64,000 bases of DNA from Ruminococcus flavefaciens. Its GTDB lineage: Bacteria > Bacillota > Clostridia > Oscillospirales > Ruminococcaceae. The DNA is taken from positions 80,158-144,157 of the forward strand of contig DFHF01000037.1 in the NCBI GenBank assembly GCA_002371825.1, written 5' to 3'. The number at the start of each line of letters is the position of its first letter. Position 1 is the first letter of the stretch. The position numbers and the translations under genes are program-made. This document shows positions 25,762 through 33,626 of this stretch, in pieces. The notes under the pieces are model-generated. The model was given only the letters and a program-made list of their open reading frames with translations, did no database searches and was not told the DNA's origin.

Positions 25762-26397
25762 TTATTTGTTTTTGCTGTAATATCTGCAAAAATAATTAAG
25801 ACTGCATTCTCCGCATTTCGGGCTCCTGGCACGGCATATATCCCTTCCGAACTGCACTGTCTGATGGCAGAAGTGATTCGATATCTCCGGCGGAAGAAGC
25901 TTTATAAGATCCTTTTCCACCTTTGCAGGCTCCTTGTTTGCAGTTAATCCCAGCCTTCCGGTTATGCGTATACAGTGTGTATCCGTCACCACCGCCGGCT
26001 TGCCGTATACATCTCCAAGAATAAGGTTTGCAGTCTTTCTGCCCACTCCTGAAAGGCTGAGCAGCTCCTCCATAGTGTCGGGAACTCTGCCCCCGAAACG
26101 GCTTATCAGCTGGCCGGCCATTTCCTTTATGCTCTTAGCCTTGGTATGATAGAATCCACATGGCTTAACATCCTGTTCAAGCTCTGCAAGATCAGCTTCC
26201 GCAAATGCCTCCAATGTCGGATATTTCTTGTAGAGCGTTTCTGTTACGATATTTACTCTTGCGTCTGTACACTGAGCTGCAAGTCTTGTTGATATCAGAA
26301 GCTCATACGGCTTATCATATACAAGACTGCACTCAACATCCGGATAGAGCTTTTCCAGCTCCTCACAGGCGAGTGACGCTATTTCCTTTTTAGTCAT
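25762..26397 (-). CDS. nth: Endonuclease III
   Basis: The start is the ATG at 26397 (MTKKEIASLACEEL), with AGGAG before it; the longer frame lacks one. The 211-residue enzyme has the helix-hairpin-helix LSGVGRKTANLILGDV with the catalytic lysine, the aspartate in VVTDTHCIRITGRLG, and the iron-sulfur cluster loop (C-x6-C-x2-C-x5-C in CRARSPKCGECSLNYFC). It removes oxidised pyrimidines and nicks the abasic site. The gene overlaps the end of the upstream membrane-protein gene by 8 bases. Confidence 0.94.
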   Translation of the reverse strand: MTKKEIASLACEELEKLYPDVECSLVYDKPYELLISTRLAAQCTDARVNIVTETLYKKYPTLEAFAEADLAELEQDVKPCGFYHTKAKSIKEMAGQLISRFGGRVPDTMEELLSLSGVGRKTANLILGDVYGKPAVVTDTHCIRITGRLGLTANKEPAKVEKDLIKLLPPEISNHFCHQTVQFGRDICRARSPKCGECSLNYFCRYYSKNK

Positions 26398-26758
26398 CTT
26401 CCCTCTCCTTTGCCGCAAATACTCTTCCCTTGGAGAGCATCTCGTCATACACCCTGTACATCTTCTGCACTGTGTTCTCCAGGAAATAATAATGCTTGAT
26501 GTAGAAGGCCTCAAGAACTATTATTATCGTAACCAGCACAAGCAGCATGAAATTGTTTATCACAAGGGTACCTATCATAAAGATAGCAAGTATCAGTGCA
26601 AACATCATGGTAACAAGAAAATGTACTATCCTCTCATGCTGCATGAAGGCTATTTTGTCCTTGTGTTCAGCCATTATCTCCGCAAGCTCTTCCGGATCAG
26701 TGCATCTGTCAAGACGTTCCTGCACCCTCTTCATATATTCGGTAAGATATTCAGTCAT
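26390..26758 (-). CDS. Small two-helix membrane protein, unknown function
   Basis: This 122-residue protein has a helical, charged N-terminus (residues 1-40), two membrane segments (about 45-63 and 67-85) and a charged tail. It overlaps nth by 8 bases and follows the AraC gene by 13, so it belongs to this minus-strand operon. I recognise no family. Confidence 0.7.
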   Translation of the reverse strand: MTEYLTEYMKRVQERLDRCTDPEELAEIMAEHKDKIAFMQHERIVHFLVTMMFALILAIFMIGTLVINNFMLLVLVTIIIVLEAFYIKHYYFLENTVQKMYRVYDEMLSKGRVFAAKEREDD

Positions 26759-26771
26759 ACTATCCCTCCGT

Positions 26772-27551
26772 TCATTTGCTCCTGCGGTATCTTGTCGGAG
26801 TCATTCCCACAAGCTTTTTGAACTGCCTCATAAAATGCTCCTCATTATCGTATCCGCACATGAATGCTACCTGAGATACAGTACAGGAAGTCTCAGTAAG
26901 CAGCTCCTTTGCCTTTTCGATCTTACTGCTGATAACATCTGATATACAGGATACCCCGAACACCTCCCTGTAAATGTGCTGGAGATATGAACGGGACATA
27001 TTGACATCCGCAGCCATTGTATCCACGTTCCATTTCAGCTGTGGATTGCGGTATATCTTCGCCCTGAGATCAACAAGGGAGCTGTAGTGGGGGTCAGCGC
27101 TCTGCTGAACAGTATCACGTCTGCCGGAGCTGTCCGCAGCCTTTATCAGCAGCATTCTCATAAGACTGTCCAGCATTTTAGTCCGCCTTGAGCTCAGTGA
27201 ATAAAACTCTGCTGAGATATTTCGTATCAGTCCGCTTATAAACTCCATATCGGATACCTTCAGCGGCCTGTTGTATACAAGCTCCGTAAGCTCTGTCAGC
27301 TCTGAGTCATTTCCGGCACTGAAGCATATCCAGTCGCATATAAGAGCTTCTCCCTCTGCTGAATACTCACGGTCCATGCTGTCATCAAACAGCACCATCG
27401 TCCCCTCAGGAAAAGTCCCCTCTATACCGCCGAATGATATCACCGCACGGCTCCGGGTCAGGAGCAGCATATACTCTCCGCTTTCAGGCTTATGGCAGAA
27501 ACGATAATCCCTGCCGTATACAGAGCCGCAGCCCAGACTGAGTATATCCAT
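26772..27551 (-). CDS. AraC-family transcriptional regulator
   Basis: This 259-residue regulator has an N-terminal cupin-like sensing region (SFGGIEGTFPEGTMVLFD) and a C-terminal pair of helix-turn-helix motifs (NVDTMAADVNMSRSYLQHIY and SCTVSQVAFMCGYDNEEHF, then FMRQFKKLVGMTPTRYRR). It equals in length and design the regulator at 14225-15004, so the two are likely paralogues of a lineage-expanded family. It is encoded within the repair-gene run; a regulatory target is not evident. Confidence 0.87.
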   Translation of the reverse strand: MDILSLGCGSVYGRDYRFCHKPESGEYMLLLTRSRAVISFGGIEGTFPEGTMVLFDDSMDREYSAEGEALICDWICFSAGNDSELTELTELVYNRPLKVSDMEFISGLIRNISAEFYSLSSRRTKMLDSLMRMLLIKAADSSGRRDTVQQSADPHYSSLVDLRAKIYRNPQLKWNVDTMAADVNMSRSYLQHIYREVFGVSCISDVISSKIEKAKELLTETSCTVSQVAFMCGYDNEEHFMRQFKKLVGMTPTRYRRSK

Positions 27552-27555
27552 CTTC

Positions 27556-28071
27556 TCACTCCTTTGCTATGAATCTCCATGGAACATCCCGCCAGTATTC
27601 ACCGGCATAATCTATTCCCACTCTTGGAGCAGTTACTATCTCCGGACGATATCCGTCGTCCTCTATCCAGATATCCGGCTCACTGCATATTCTCCTGCCG
27701 TTAAAGCTGCCGTCAACTCCCAGATACTTCGTAAGCTTCCCCGGACCGCCGTGTACTTTTCCTGCCCGCAGAAGAACTCCCTGAGGCTGACCATTACGGC
27801 CTGTTATCACATTCATAAGCCAGTGCACACCGTAGCACAGGTATACATATATCACTCCGCTCTCGCCGTAAAGCAGCTCTGTTCTCTTTGTCCTTCCCTT
27901 AGAAGCATGACAGCCCTTATCCTCTTCACCACGATAAGCCTCTGTCTCAGCTATACGCTCACGGAGGACAGTGCCGTCCTCAAGACGCCTTGCGAGAACT
28001 TTTCCCACAAGCTCCGGAGCCACCTCAAGAACGTCACGTTTGAAAAAATCCTCTGATAGTTTCTCTGCCAT
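27556..28071 (-). CDS. mpg: 3-methyladenine DNA glycosylase (AAG/MPG family)
   Basis: This 171-residue protein has the AAG fold signature: LVGKVLARR at the start, RIAETEAYRGEEDKGCHA with the catalytic glutamate, YVYLCYGVHWLMNVIT carrying the tyrosine intercalation region, and GVLLRAG before the C-terminus. The usual family length is about 190-200, so it is slightly compact. It removes alkylated purines from DNA. It lies in a tight operon between AraC and rqcH (2-4 bases between genes). Confidence 0.92.
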   Translation of the reverse strand: MAEKLSEDFFKRDVLEVAPELVGKVLARRLEDGTVLRERIAETEAYRGEEDKGCHASKGRTKRTELLYGESGVIYVYLCYGVHWLMNVITGRNGQPQGVLLRAGKVHGGPGKLTKYLGVDGSFNGRRICSEPDIWIEDDGYRPEIVTAPRVGIDYAGEYWRDVPWRFIAKE

Positions 28072-28073
28072 AA

Positions 28074-29825
28074 TTATACTCTTAGTTTCTGTTCAAGCTC
28101 CGCATCAGGTCTAACGAAGGCTGTCTTGTAATTGGTAAAGATAACCTTTCCGGGCTTTGCTCCGGAGGGCTTCCTTACATATCTCGCCAGACAGTAGTCC
28201 ACAGGAACAAGGCTGGAATTCCTTCCTCTGCTGTTGACTGCCGCTATGACCGCAGCTTCCTCTATCGTCCTGTCAGGAGGAGTTTCTCCATCTGTGAGTA
28301 TCAGCGTATGAGAGCCGGTTATTGTCTGTGTATGGAGCCATATATCTGTCTTTTCCGCAAATTTCAGTGACAGCTGATCGTTCTGGTGATTGTTCCTTCC
28401 GACCAGTATTGTAAATCCGTCACTTGACTTGTATTCTATTGGCGGAAGTGCCTTAGGCGGCTTAGCCTTACCGCCTGCTGAACGGACATACCCCTGCTCT
28501 CTGAGTTCAAGTCTGAGCTGGATTATATCGTTCTCAGAATTTGCTCTTGTAAGGGCATCAAAGACACTGTCAAGATATTGCAGCTCCTCCTCACCCTTCT
28601 GTATCTGCTCCGCCAGCTTCTTTTCAGCTGTGACGGATTTCTTGTATTCGTTATAATAATACTGTGCATTCTGTGACGGAGATTTTCTGACATCCAGTTT
28701 TATCTCCACAACAGGACAGCTCTCCTCATAGAAATTCTCTGCTTCAAGTACAGTATCGCCCTTCTGTATGCGGTACATATTCGCAGAGATAAGGTCTCCG
28801 CAGAGCTTTGATTTATCCTTGTCTGCACAGGCAGCAAGCTCCTCCCTCTGCACTGATATCCTTCTGGAAGTTCTCTCAGTGAGATTGACAAGCAGCTTGA
28901 AAAGGTCGTTGGCACGCTGCTTGGTTCGTGCAGCACTGTCTCTCTCGTAGTAAAAATAGTCCAGAAGCTCAGAAGCAGACGAAAGCTCCTTTGTGTACAT
29001 AAGTGTACCAAACTGGCTCAGCCTTATAAAAGAAAAATCCTTCAGCTGACCCTCTTTATCGCTTACAGCAGAAAAGCAGCACTCCCCGCTGATAAGCTGT
29101 TCACGGGTACGCTTTATCACAAACATGAGCCTGTCCATCTGATCGCCGCTGATAGTGTCGCTTTCGATATGGGCACCTCTTCCGGCAAAAAACGTCCACT
29201 CACGGGCAAGTATGGGAGATATGCCTTCAAAGACACGGATCAGGGCCTTTGAAAGCTCCTTTGGCTGGGTATCACGAACTGCTGAGATCATCTCCTCAGG
29301 CTCAGCTGTAAGGAAATTCAGCCTGTCATCCCTTGGAGGAAGAGCGTACTTCATCCCTGGGAGGACCATTCTCTCTCTTGACATATCCTCGTCAACACGC
29401 TTGATACTGTCGATCACACGGCCTTCATTATTTATGACAACAAGATTTGAACAGCGCCCCATTATCTCACAGGCCAGAGTTACGGTTACTACATCACCAA
29501 GCTCATTTACACATTCAAAGTCCAGAAAAAGGATTCTTTCAAGGCCGTCCTGCCTTATGTCTATAAGCTTTCCGCTGCCGAGGTGCTTTCGGAGAAGCAT
29601 ACAGAACATAGGCGGGGTCTGCGGATTATCCACAGTTTTTTCCGTTATATGTACTCTTGCGCTGCCTGCATTCGCAGATATGTAGAGTTTTTTTCCGCCC
29701 TGCTTAGTTCTTATTGAAATAACTATCTCCTCACGGGAGGGCTGATGGATCTTTTCAACTCTGCCGCCGATAAGGGGCATAAGTTCATTTTTAACAGCGT
29801 AGAGAAATGCGCCGTCTAAAGCCAT
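28074..29825 (-). CDS. rqcH: Ribosome quality control factor RqcH (NFACT family)
   Basis: This 583-residue protein shows the NFACT order: NFACT-N (MALDGAFLYAVKNELMPLIGG, then CMLLRKHLGSGKL), paired helix-hairpin region, a coiled coil near residues 370-430, and the NFACT-R domain (DGFTILVGRNNHQNDQLS, TDIWLHTQTITGSHTLI). RqcH binds stalled 50S subunits and adds alanine tails to the nascent chain. The older literature calls it a fibronectin-binding protein. It is co-transcribed with mpg downstream. Confidence 0.93.
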   Translation of the reverse strand: MALDGAFLYAVKNELMPLIGGRVEKIHQPSREEIVISIRTKQGGKKLYISANAGSARVHITEKTVDNPQTPPMFCMLLRKHLGSGKLIDIRQDGLERILFLDFECVNELGDVVTVTLACEIMGRCSNLVVINNEGRVIDSIKRVDEDMSRERMVLPGMKYALPPRDDRLNFLTAEPEEMISAVRDTQPKELSKALIRVFEGISPILAREWTFFAGRGAHIESDTISGDQMDRLMFVIKRTREQLISGECCFSAVSDKEGQLKDFSFIRLSQFGTLMYTKELSSASELLDYFYYERDSAARTKQRANDLFKLLVNLTERTSRRISVQREELAACADKDKSKLCGDLISANMYRIQKGDTVLEAENFYEESCPVVEIKLDVRKSPSQNAQYYYNEYKKSVTAEKKLAEQIQKGEEELQYLDSVFDALTRANSENDIIQLRLELREQGYVRSAGGKAKPPKALPPIEYKSSDGFTILVGRNNHQNDQLSLKFAEKTDIWLHTQTITGSHTLILTDGETPPDRTIEEAAVIAAVNSRGRNSSLVPVDYCLARYVRKPSGAKPGKVIFTNYKTAFVRPDAELEQKLRV

Positions 29826-29854
29826 ATAATCAATCCTTTGCTAAAAATTGCCGG

Positions 29855-30673
29855 TCAGATATTGCGGTAAACAAGCAATTCAAAATCAACCGTTGTGGAA
29901 AGCTTATCCAAAGCATAAAGTCTCTCCTGCTGAAGCTTTCCCGTTCTGTAATAGTATGGTGTCATTGAAAAAAGAGCCCGAATATCCTCAGGTGAATCAA
30001 GGTCTATCACATATCTGATATGCTTTTTTTCTATGAATCCAAAGCCATCGAGTTCATAGGGCTTGACCTGATTTTTGTACGGTATATCGTAGATCTTCTC
30101 CTTCATCTCCCAGAGATGCTCCTCCGAGGGGATGGCCATTATCATAATGCCGCCCGTCCTCAGGACTCTTTGGAATTCCTCCCCGCAGTAGGGAGAAAAA
30201 AGTGTCACGAGCATATCACATGAAGAATCTGCAATAGGCATATGGAATACACTTGCTGCTGCAAAACTGATATTCTTATATCTTTTTGAAGCAAATTCCA
30301 CCGCAATTTTTGATATATCAATACCCGTAATATTATTATCAATATTTGCGCTTTCAAGCTTATCAAATATTGCGCCGGTATAGTATCCCTCTCCGCAGCC
30401 GGCATCAAGAATACAGTCCCCGTCAAGGTGGCGGACTACCATTTCACAAAGGCCGTCTTTAAGCCCGGAGTAATATCCCTTCTCAAGAAAATCTCTTCTT
30501 GCCTGTACCATTAGCTTATTATCGCCGTGTACAGCCTTTCCGATATGCTTTGAAAGCAGAAGGTTCACATATCCGCTTTTGGCGATGTCGAAACTATGTC
30601 CGGAGCTGCATTTATAGGAGTGTTCCGCCTTTATCAATTCTTTTCCGCACACCGGACAATTGAATATATTCAT
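29855..30673 (-). CDS. 23S rRNA (guanine-N1)-methyltransferase, RlmA family
   Basis: The start is the ATG at 30673, preceded by GAGGTGAG, giving about 272 residues; an ATG five codons earlier has poorer spacing. An N-terminal zinc knuckle (CPVCGKE, then CSSGHSFD) is followed by KSGYVNLLL, the SAM-binding loop ILDAGCGEGYYTG, and LVTLFSPYCGEEFQRVL. RlmA methylates G745 or G748 in 23S rRNA; which position cannot be told. The RlmA(II) type affects tylosin binding. It follows the TrmK-Nif3 gene by 7 bases. Confidence 0.88.
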   Translation of the reverse strand: MNIFNCPVCGKELIKAEHSYKCSSGHSFDIAKSGYVNLLLSKHIGKAVHGDNKLMVQARRDFLEKGYYSGLKDGLCEMVVRHLDGDCILDAGCGEGYYTGAIFDKLESANIDNNITGIDISKIAVEFASKRYKNISFAAASVFHMPIADSSCDMLVTLFSPYCGEEFQRVLRTGGIMIMAIPSEEHLWEMKEKIYDIPYKNQVKPYELDGFGFIEKKHIRYVIDLDSPEDIRALFSMTPYYYRTGKLQQERLYALDKLSTTVDFELLVYRNI

Positions 30674-30680
30674 ACTCACC

Positions 30681-32150
30681 TCACACATACTGACACGGAT
30701 CAGCTGAATGTTCAGCTATCTCAATATCAAGCTGCGGGAAACGTTCTTCAAGAACACGTCTCAGCTCCGGAAGCACTATATTCTCCGTGTGGAAATGACC
30801 ACAGTCGAATACACAGATATTTTCATTTCTTCCACCATTTTCCGCAGAGATCCAGACATCATGCTTCACATCTCCAGTCACAAGAGCATCGCAGAACTTC
30901 TCATCAGCCAGTGAAATCATTGAACCGCCGGAGCCTGAGCAAAATGCAGCTCTGCTTACAGTCTTACCGTCTTCACTGTTGAATCGGACGTATTCGCAGC
31001 CGAAGATCTCTTTTAGCTTTACTGCAAAATCCTTCCTGCTGATCTCTTCTTCAAGATTCACGATCCAGCCAAGATTCAGACCGCCGCCCAGCTCCTCAAA
31101 TGGCTCCGGCTCACCGGAGAGCTTGAAATTCTCCTTGAATTTTCTCAGTATTACACCATTTGTACCGCCAGAAGCAATATCAAGATTAGTGTGCATACAG
31201 ATAGCAGCAGTATCAGTCCATATAAGGCTGTATACAGGGTCATTTCTTGTTATGGATCTACGGGGATCGAATATGACAGGATGATGCGATATCACCAGAT
31301 CTGCCCATTTACAGGAGGCTTCGCTGACGACCCGGTTGGTGATATCCAGTGCAAGCATGACTGTATCTGCTTCTCCCGACTGATTCTCCACCAGCAGTCC
31401 GGAATTATCCCATTTCTCCTGAGTGCAGAATGGATAAAGGCTGTCAAGATAGTCATAGATCTCTGAGATCTCAACACTTCCAACACCATTTTTCATTTTA
31501 TAAGAAAGTGCAGAAAAGTGTGCAGGCTCACAGTCACGTCCGGCTTTTCTAAGATTATCTGCTATTTTAGAAAGGCGCTCCGCCTCACGCTGCCTGTACT
31601 TTTTTCCCAGCTCATCATTGTCATCAAAGAATCCATAAAGTGCATCAAACTCCGTAAGATAGCGGAAATCCGGGTTATACTCAGCCGCCATGACTACATA
31701 AAGCTTATCCCCGTCCTCAACGACGTGCTCTTCCACGATCTTCATCTGAAACTCATAGATCATTTTGCGGAGGTACTCCGGCTTAGACATGGGCTGCAAT
31801 ATCCAGCGGACATTTTTCTGCTCATAGCGGTCAACATCAGTTTTTTCAATGATATCAACAATAGTCTCACCGCCCATACCGGCAATGACGATATCCGTCA
31901 CACCTTCAAGCGGGACATTCTCAAGGCCGTCAGACAATATCAGGCTTACTTTATCTGAGATCCCGTATTTTTCAACAGTCTTTCTTGCGGAATCAAGCGG
32001 TCCTTCCTTGATATCAGAGGCAATGACCTTGCAGCATTTGCCGCTGTTCACCAGTTCAGCAGCCAGCAGAGCGTGATCCGTTCCAACATCCACGACTATA
32101 CCTTTTCCGCTGACTAACTCTGCACATTTATTCAATCTCGAATCGAGCAT
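30681..32150 (-). CDS. TrmK-Nif3 fusion: tRNA (adenine22-N1)-methyltransferase and dinuclear metal protein
   Basis: The start is the ATG at 32150 (MLDSRLNKC), preceded by AGGAGAAA, giving 489 residues. Residues 1 to about 220 are TrmK: the SAM motif VVDVGTDHALLAAEL, IVIAGMGGETI, and WILQPMSKPEYLR. Residues about 230-489 are Nif3/YqfO: LVISHHPVIFDPRR with metal histidines, CMHTNLDIASGG, an inserted middle domain, and FDCGHFHTENIVLP near the end. In B. subtilis these are neighbouring genes yqfN and yqfO; here one uninterrupted frame joins them. TrmK methylates A22 in several tRNAs; Nif3 has no settled function. Confidence 0.92.
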   Translation of the reverse strand: MLDSRLNKCAELVSGKGIVVDVGTDHALLAAELVNSGKCCKVIASDIKEGPLDSARKTVEKYGISDKVSLILSDGLENVPLEGVTDIVIAGMGGETIVDIIEKTDVDRYEQKNVRWILQPMSKPEYLRKMIYEFQMKIVEEHVVEDGDKLYVVMAAEYNPDFRYLTEFDALYGFFDDNDELGKKYRQREAERLSKIADNLRKAGRDCEPAHFSALSYKMKNGVGSVEISEIYDYLDSLYPFCTQEKWDNSGLLVENQSGEADTVMLALDITNRVVSEASCKWADLVISHHPVIFDPRRSITRNDPVYSLIWTDTAAICMHTNLDIASGGTNGVILRKFKENFKLSGEPEPFEELGGGLNLGWIVNLEEEISRKDFAVKLKEIFGCEYVRFNSEDGKTVSRAAFCSGSGGSMISLADEKFCDALVTGDVKHDVWISAENGGRNENICVFDCGHFHTENIVLPELRRVLEERFPQLDIEIAEHSADPCQYV

Positions 32151-32168
32151 ATCTTTCTCCTGTAGACA

Positions 32169-32200
32169 CAAAATTTCAGGCGTGCCGGAACCGACACGCC
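32169..32200 (-). terminator. Probable terminator of the DUF1858 gene
   Basis: GGCGTG-C-CGG-AA-CCG-A-CACGCC forms a stable stem with a short TGAAATTTT tail on the minus strand. The T run is weak. A second small hairpin (TCCGCA, ATAAAA, TGCGGA) precedes it at about 32220-32238. Confidence 0.5.
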
Positions 32201-32250
32201 CCAATTACATTCGGACATCTCCGCAATAAAATGCGGAATCGCATTAGCGA

Positions 32251-32451
32251 TCATTTTTTCGCAAAAAAATCATTAAGCTTTTCAACGAGAATATCGGGGT
32301 CGGTTCCGTGAACGTCACAGGCTTCCTCGATGGACTCGCCACGTGATGCCGGACATCCCAGACAATGCATACCTATTTCTTGGAAAAACGATGCAGTGCC
32401 AATGTCAGCATCAAGAATATCGCCAATGATTGCTTCCTTAGTTACTTTCAT
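32251..32451 (-). CDS. DUF1858 redox-disulfide domain protein
   Basis: This 66-residue protein is a complete DUF1858 domain: ITKE-type start, GIASFFQEIGMHCLGCPAS-type loop with the CLGC pair, SIEEACDVHGTDPDILVEKLN at the end. The domain is found alone or beside hybrid cluster proteins and is thought to form a redox disulfide. Its target is unknown. It is separated from the zinc-ribbon gene by about 100 bases. Confidence 0.88.
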   Translation of the reverse strand: MKVTKEAIIGDILDADIGTASFFQEIGMHCLGCPASRGESIEEACDVHGTDPDILVEKLNDFFAKK

Positions 32452-32555
32452 TTTTCCCCACCCTTTATAGGCTGAAAAATCGCAATTTAATTCAATTTTT
32501 CAGTTATAATAACCGTTCAGGCGCTTGTCGCCCCGGGTACCAATACTTTAGTTGA

Positions 32556-32831
32556 TCAGGCCTCGTTCATTTTAGCGAAACATTCGCTGCAATATACAGC
32601 TCTTCCCTCTTTAGGCTCGAAGGGAACCTTTGCCTCACCGCCGCATGAAGCGCAAGTAGCTGTGTACATAACTCTCTCAGCCTTACCTGCATTCTTTCTT
32701 GCGTCACGGCAAGCCTTACATCTCTGAGGCTCATTTACAAAGCCTTTCTCAGCGTAAAATTCCTGTTCGCCTGCGGAGAAAATAAACTCGTTGCCGCATT
32801 CCTTGCAGACTAATGTCTTGTCTTCGTACAT
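32556..32831 (-). CDS. Double zinc-ribbon protein
   Basis: This 91-residue protein has two zinc sites: CKECGNEF with a later CKACRDARK, and CASCGGEAKVPFEP with CSECF. The first part matches the probable zinc-ribbon (zf-trcl) family, whose KFxFSxGEQxFYxxKGF centre is present here as IFSAGEQEFYAEKGF. The second resembles the CxxC family with a similar spacing. Function unknown, perhaps nucleic-acid or protein binding. It lies immediately downstream of the tRNA-like element. Confidence 0.85.
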   Translation of the reverse strand: MYEDKTLVCKECGNEFIFSAGEQEFYAEKGFVNEPQRCKACRDARKNAGKAERVMYTATCASCGGEAKVPFEPKEGRAVYCSECFAKMNEA

Positions 32832-32856
32832 TTCTATATACCTCGCTTAAAATATT

Positions 32857-32921
32857 TGGACCATGGTCGGACTCTCACCTACATCTTTGAATAACAACGC
32901 TCTCTTTTGAGCTACACGGTC
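32857..32921 (-). other. tRNA-like element overlapping the sigma-factor stop codon
   Basis: On the minus strand GACCGTG (32921-32915) pairs with CATGGTC (32865-32859). Between them are TA, a D-stem-like GCTC-AAAAGA-GAGC, a weak arm with loop ATTCAAA (TCA in the anticodon position), and AGGTGAGAGTCCGAC where the T-arm should be. At 65 bases it is shorter than a normal tRNA: D-loop and T-arm are cut down and the TTCRA motif is missing. It may be a decayed tRNA, an RNA mimic, or chance. The first bases are also the last codons of the sigma gene. Confidence 0.3.
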
Positions 32922-33526
32922 ATGTTCAATTTATTTATCAGTGAACGCAGCTTACGTCTTGCACGCTGAATTGCGTTATCAACTGATTTTTCACTTATTC
33001 CCATCTTATCCGCTGCGGAGCGATAGCTCACACCCTCCATGCTCAGTTCAAGAGCACTTTTTTCAACAGGTGTCAGCAAAGTATTCATACCATTCAAGAG
33101 TTCTGAAATAAACTCCTTGTAGAGATAGATACTTTCCGGAGTCTCCTCAACTGAGAGTTCTTCGGACTCATTCTCCTCGCTGATAATATCAGAACGTATG
33201 GGAGCTTTCTTTGACCTTGCAGAAATAGTTCGCATCCGGTTAACGATACAAACCTCAGCATAGGTACTGAACTTAACTCCACGGCTGCTGTCAAAAGAGA
33301 CTATCGCCCTGAACAGGCTAAGCATTCCCTCCTGCCGCAGATCGTCACTGTCGGTTTCATGATCCGCAAAAATTTCCGATTTAATAGAAATAAGCTTCAT
33401 ATAGCGTGACATCAGAACAGCAGCTGCATTCTTGTCATTTCTGGCAAGAAGAGCAAGCTCCTCATCAGTTTTAGCGCTGAATTCATTTAAATTGAAATCC
33501 AAATCAAGCAAGATATCCACCAACAT
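32912..33526 (-). CDS. SigH-like RNA polymerase sigma factor
   Basis: Starting at ATG 33526 (MLVDILLDLDFNLNEF) the protein has 204 residues; a TTG ten codons earlier is possible, and neither start has a good ribosome site. Region 2 is present (ETDSDDLRQEGMLSLFRAIVSFD, KFSTYAEVCIVNRMRTI), and region 4 (LTPVEKSALELSMEGVSYRSAADKMGISEKSVDNAIQRARRKL, shown in two parts here) resembles SigH/Spo0H. Such factors direct early sporulation or stress genes. It lies between the divIVA-like gene and small zinc-protein genes rather than near rpmG-secE as in Bacillus. Confidence 0.8.
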   Translation of the reverse strand: MLVDILLDLDFNLNEFSAKTDEELALLARNDKNAAAVLMSRYMKLISIKSEIFADHETDSDDLRQEGMLSLFRAIVSFDSSRGVKFSTYAEVCIVNRMRTISARSKKAPIRSDIISEENESEELSVEETPESIYLYKEFISELLNGMNTLLTPVEKSALELSMEGVSYRSAADKMGISEKSVDNAIQRARRKLRSLINKLNMTV

Positions 33527-33581
33527 TCCGGATATTGCCGGCACAATAGTCAGCAATCAGTTTCTAAACGTATAAACCGCA

Positions 33582-33614
33582 GGCCTTCTGTCCGGACAAA
33601 GCCGGGCAGAAGGG
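33582..33614 (-). terminator. Hairpin after the divIVA-like gene, weak terminator
   Basis: GCCTTCTGTCCGG and CCGGGCAGAAGGGGC form a long GC-rich stem. It is followed on the minus strand by GCGGTTTATACGTTT, with only a poor T run. Confidence 0.45.
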
Positions 33615-33626
33615 GCGGTCATAAGA

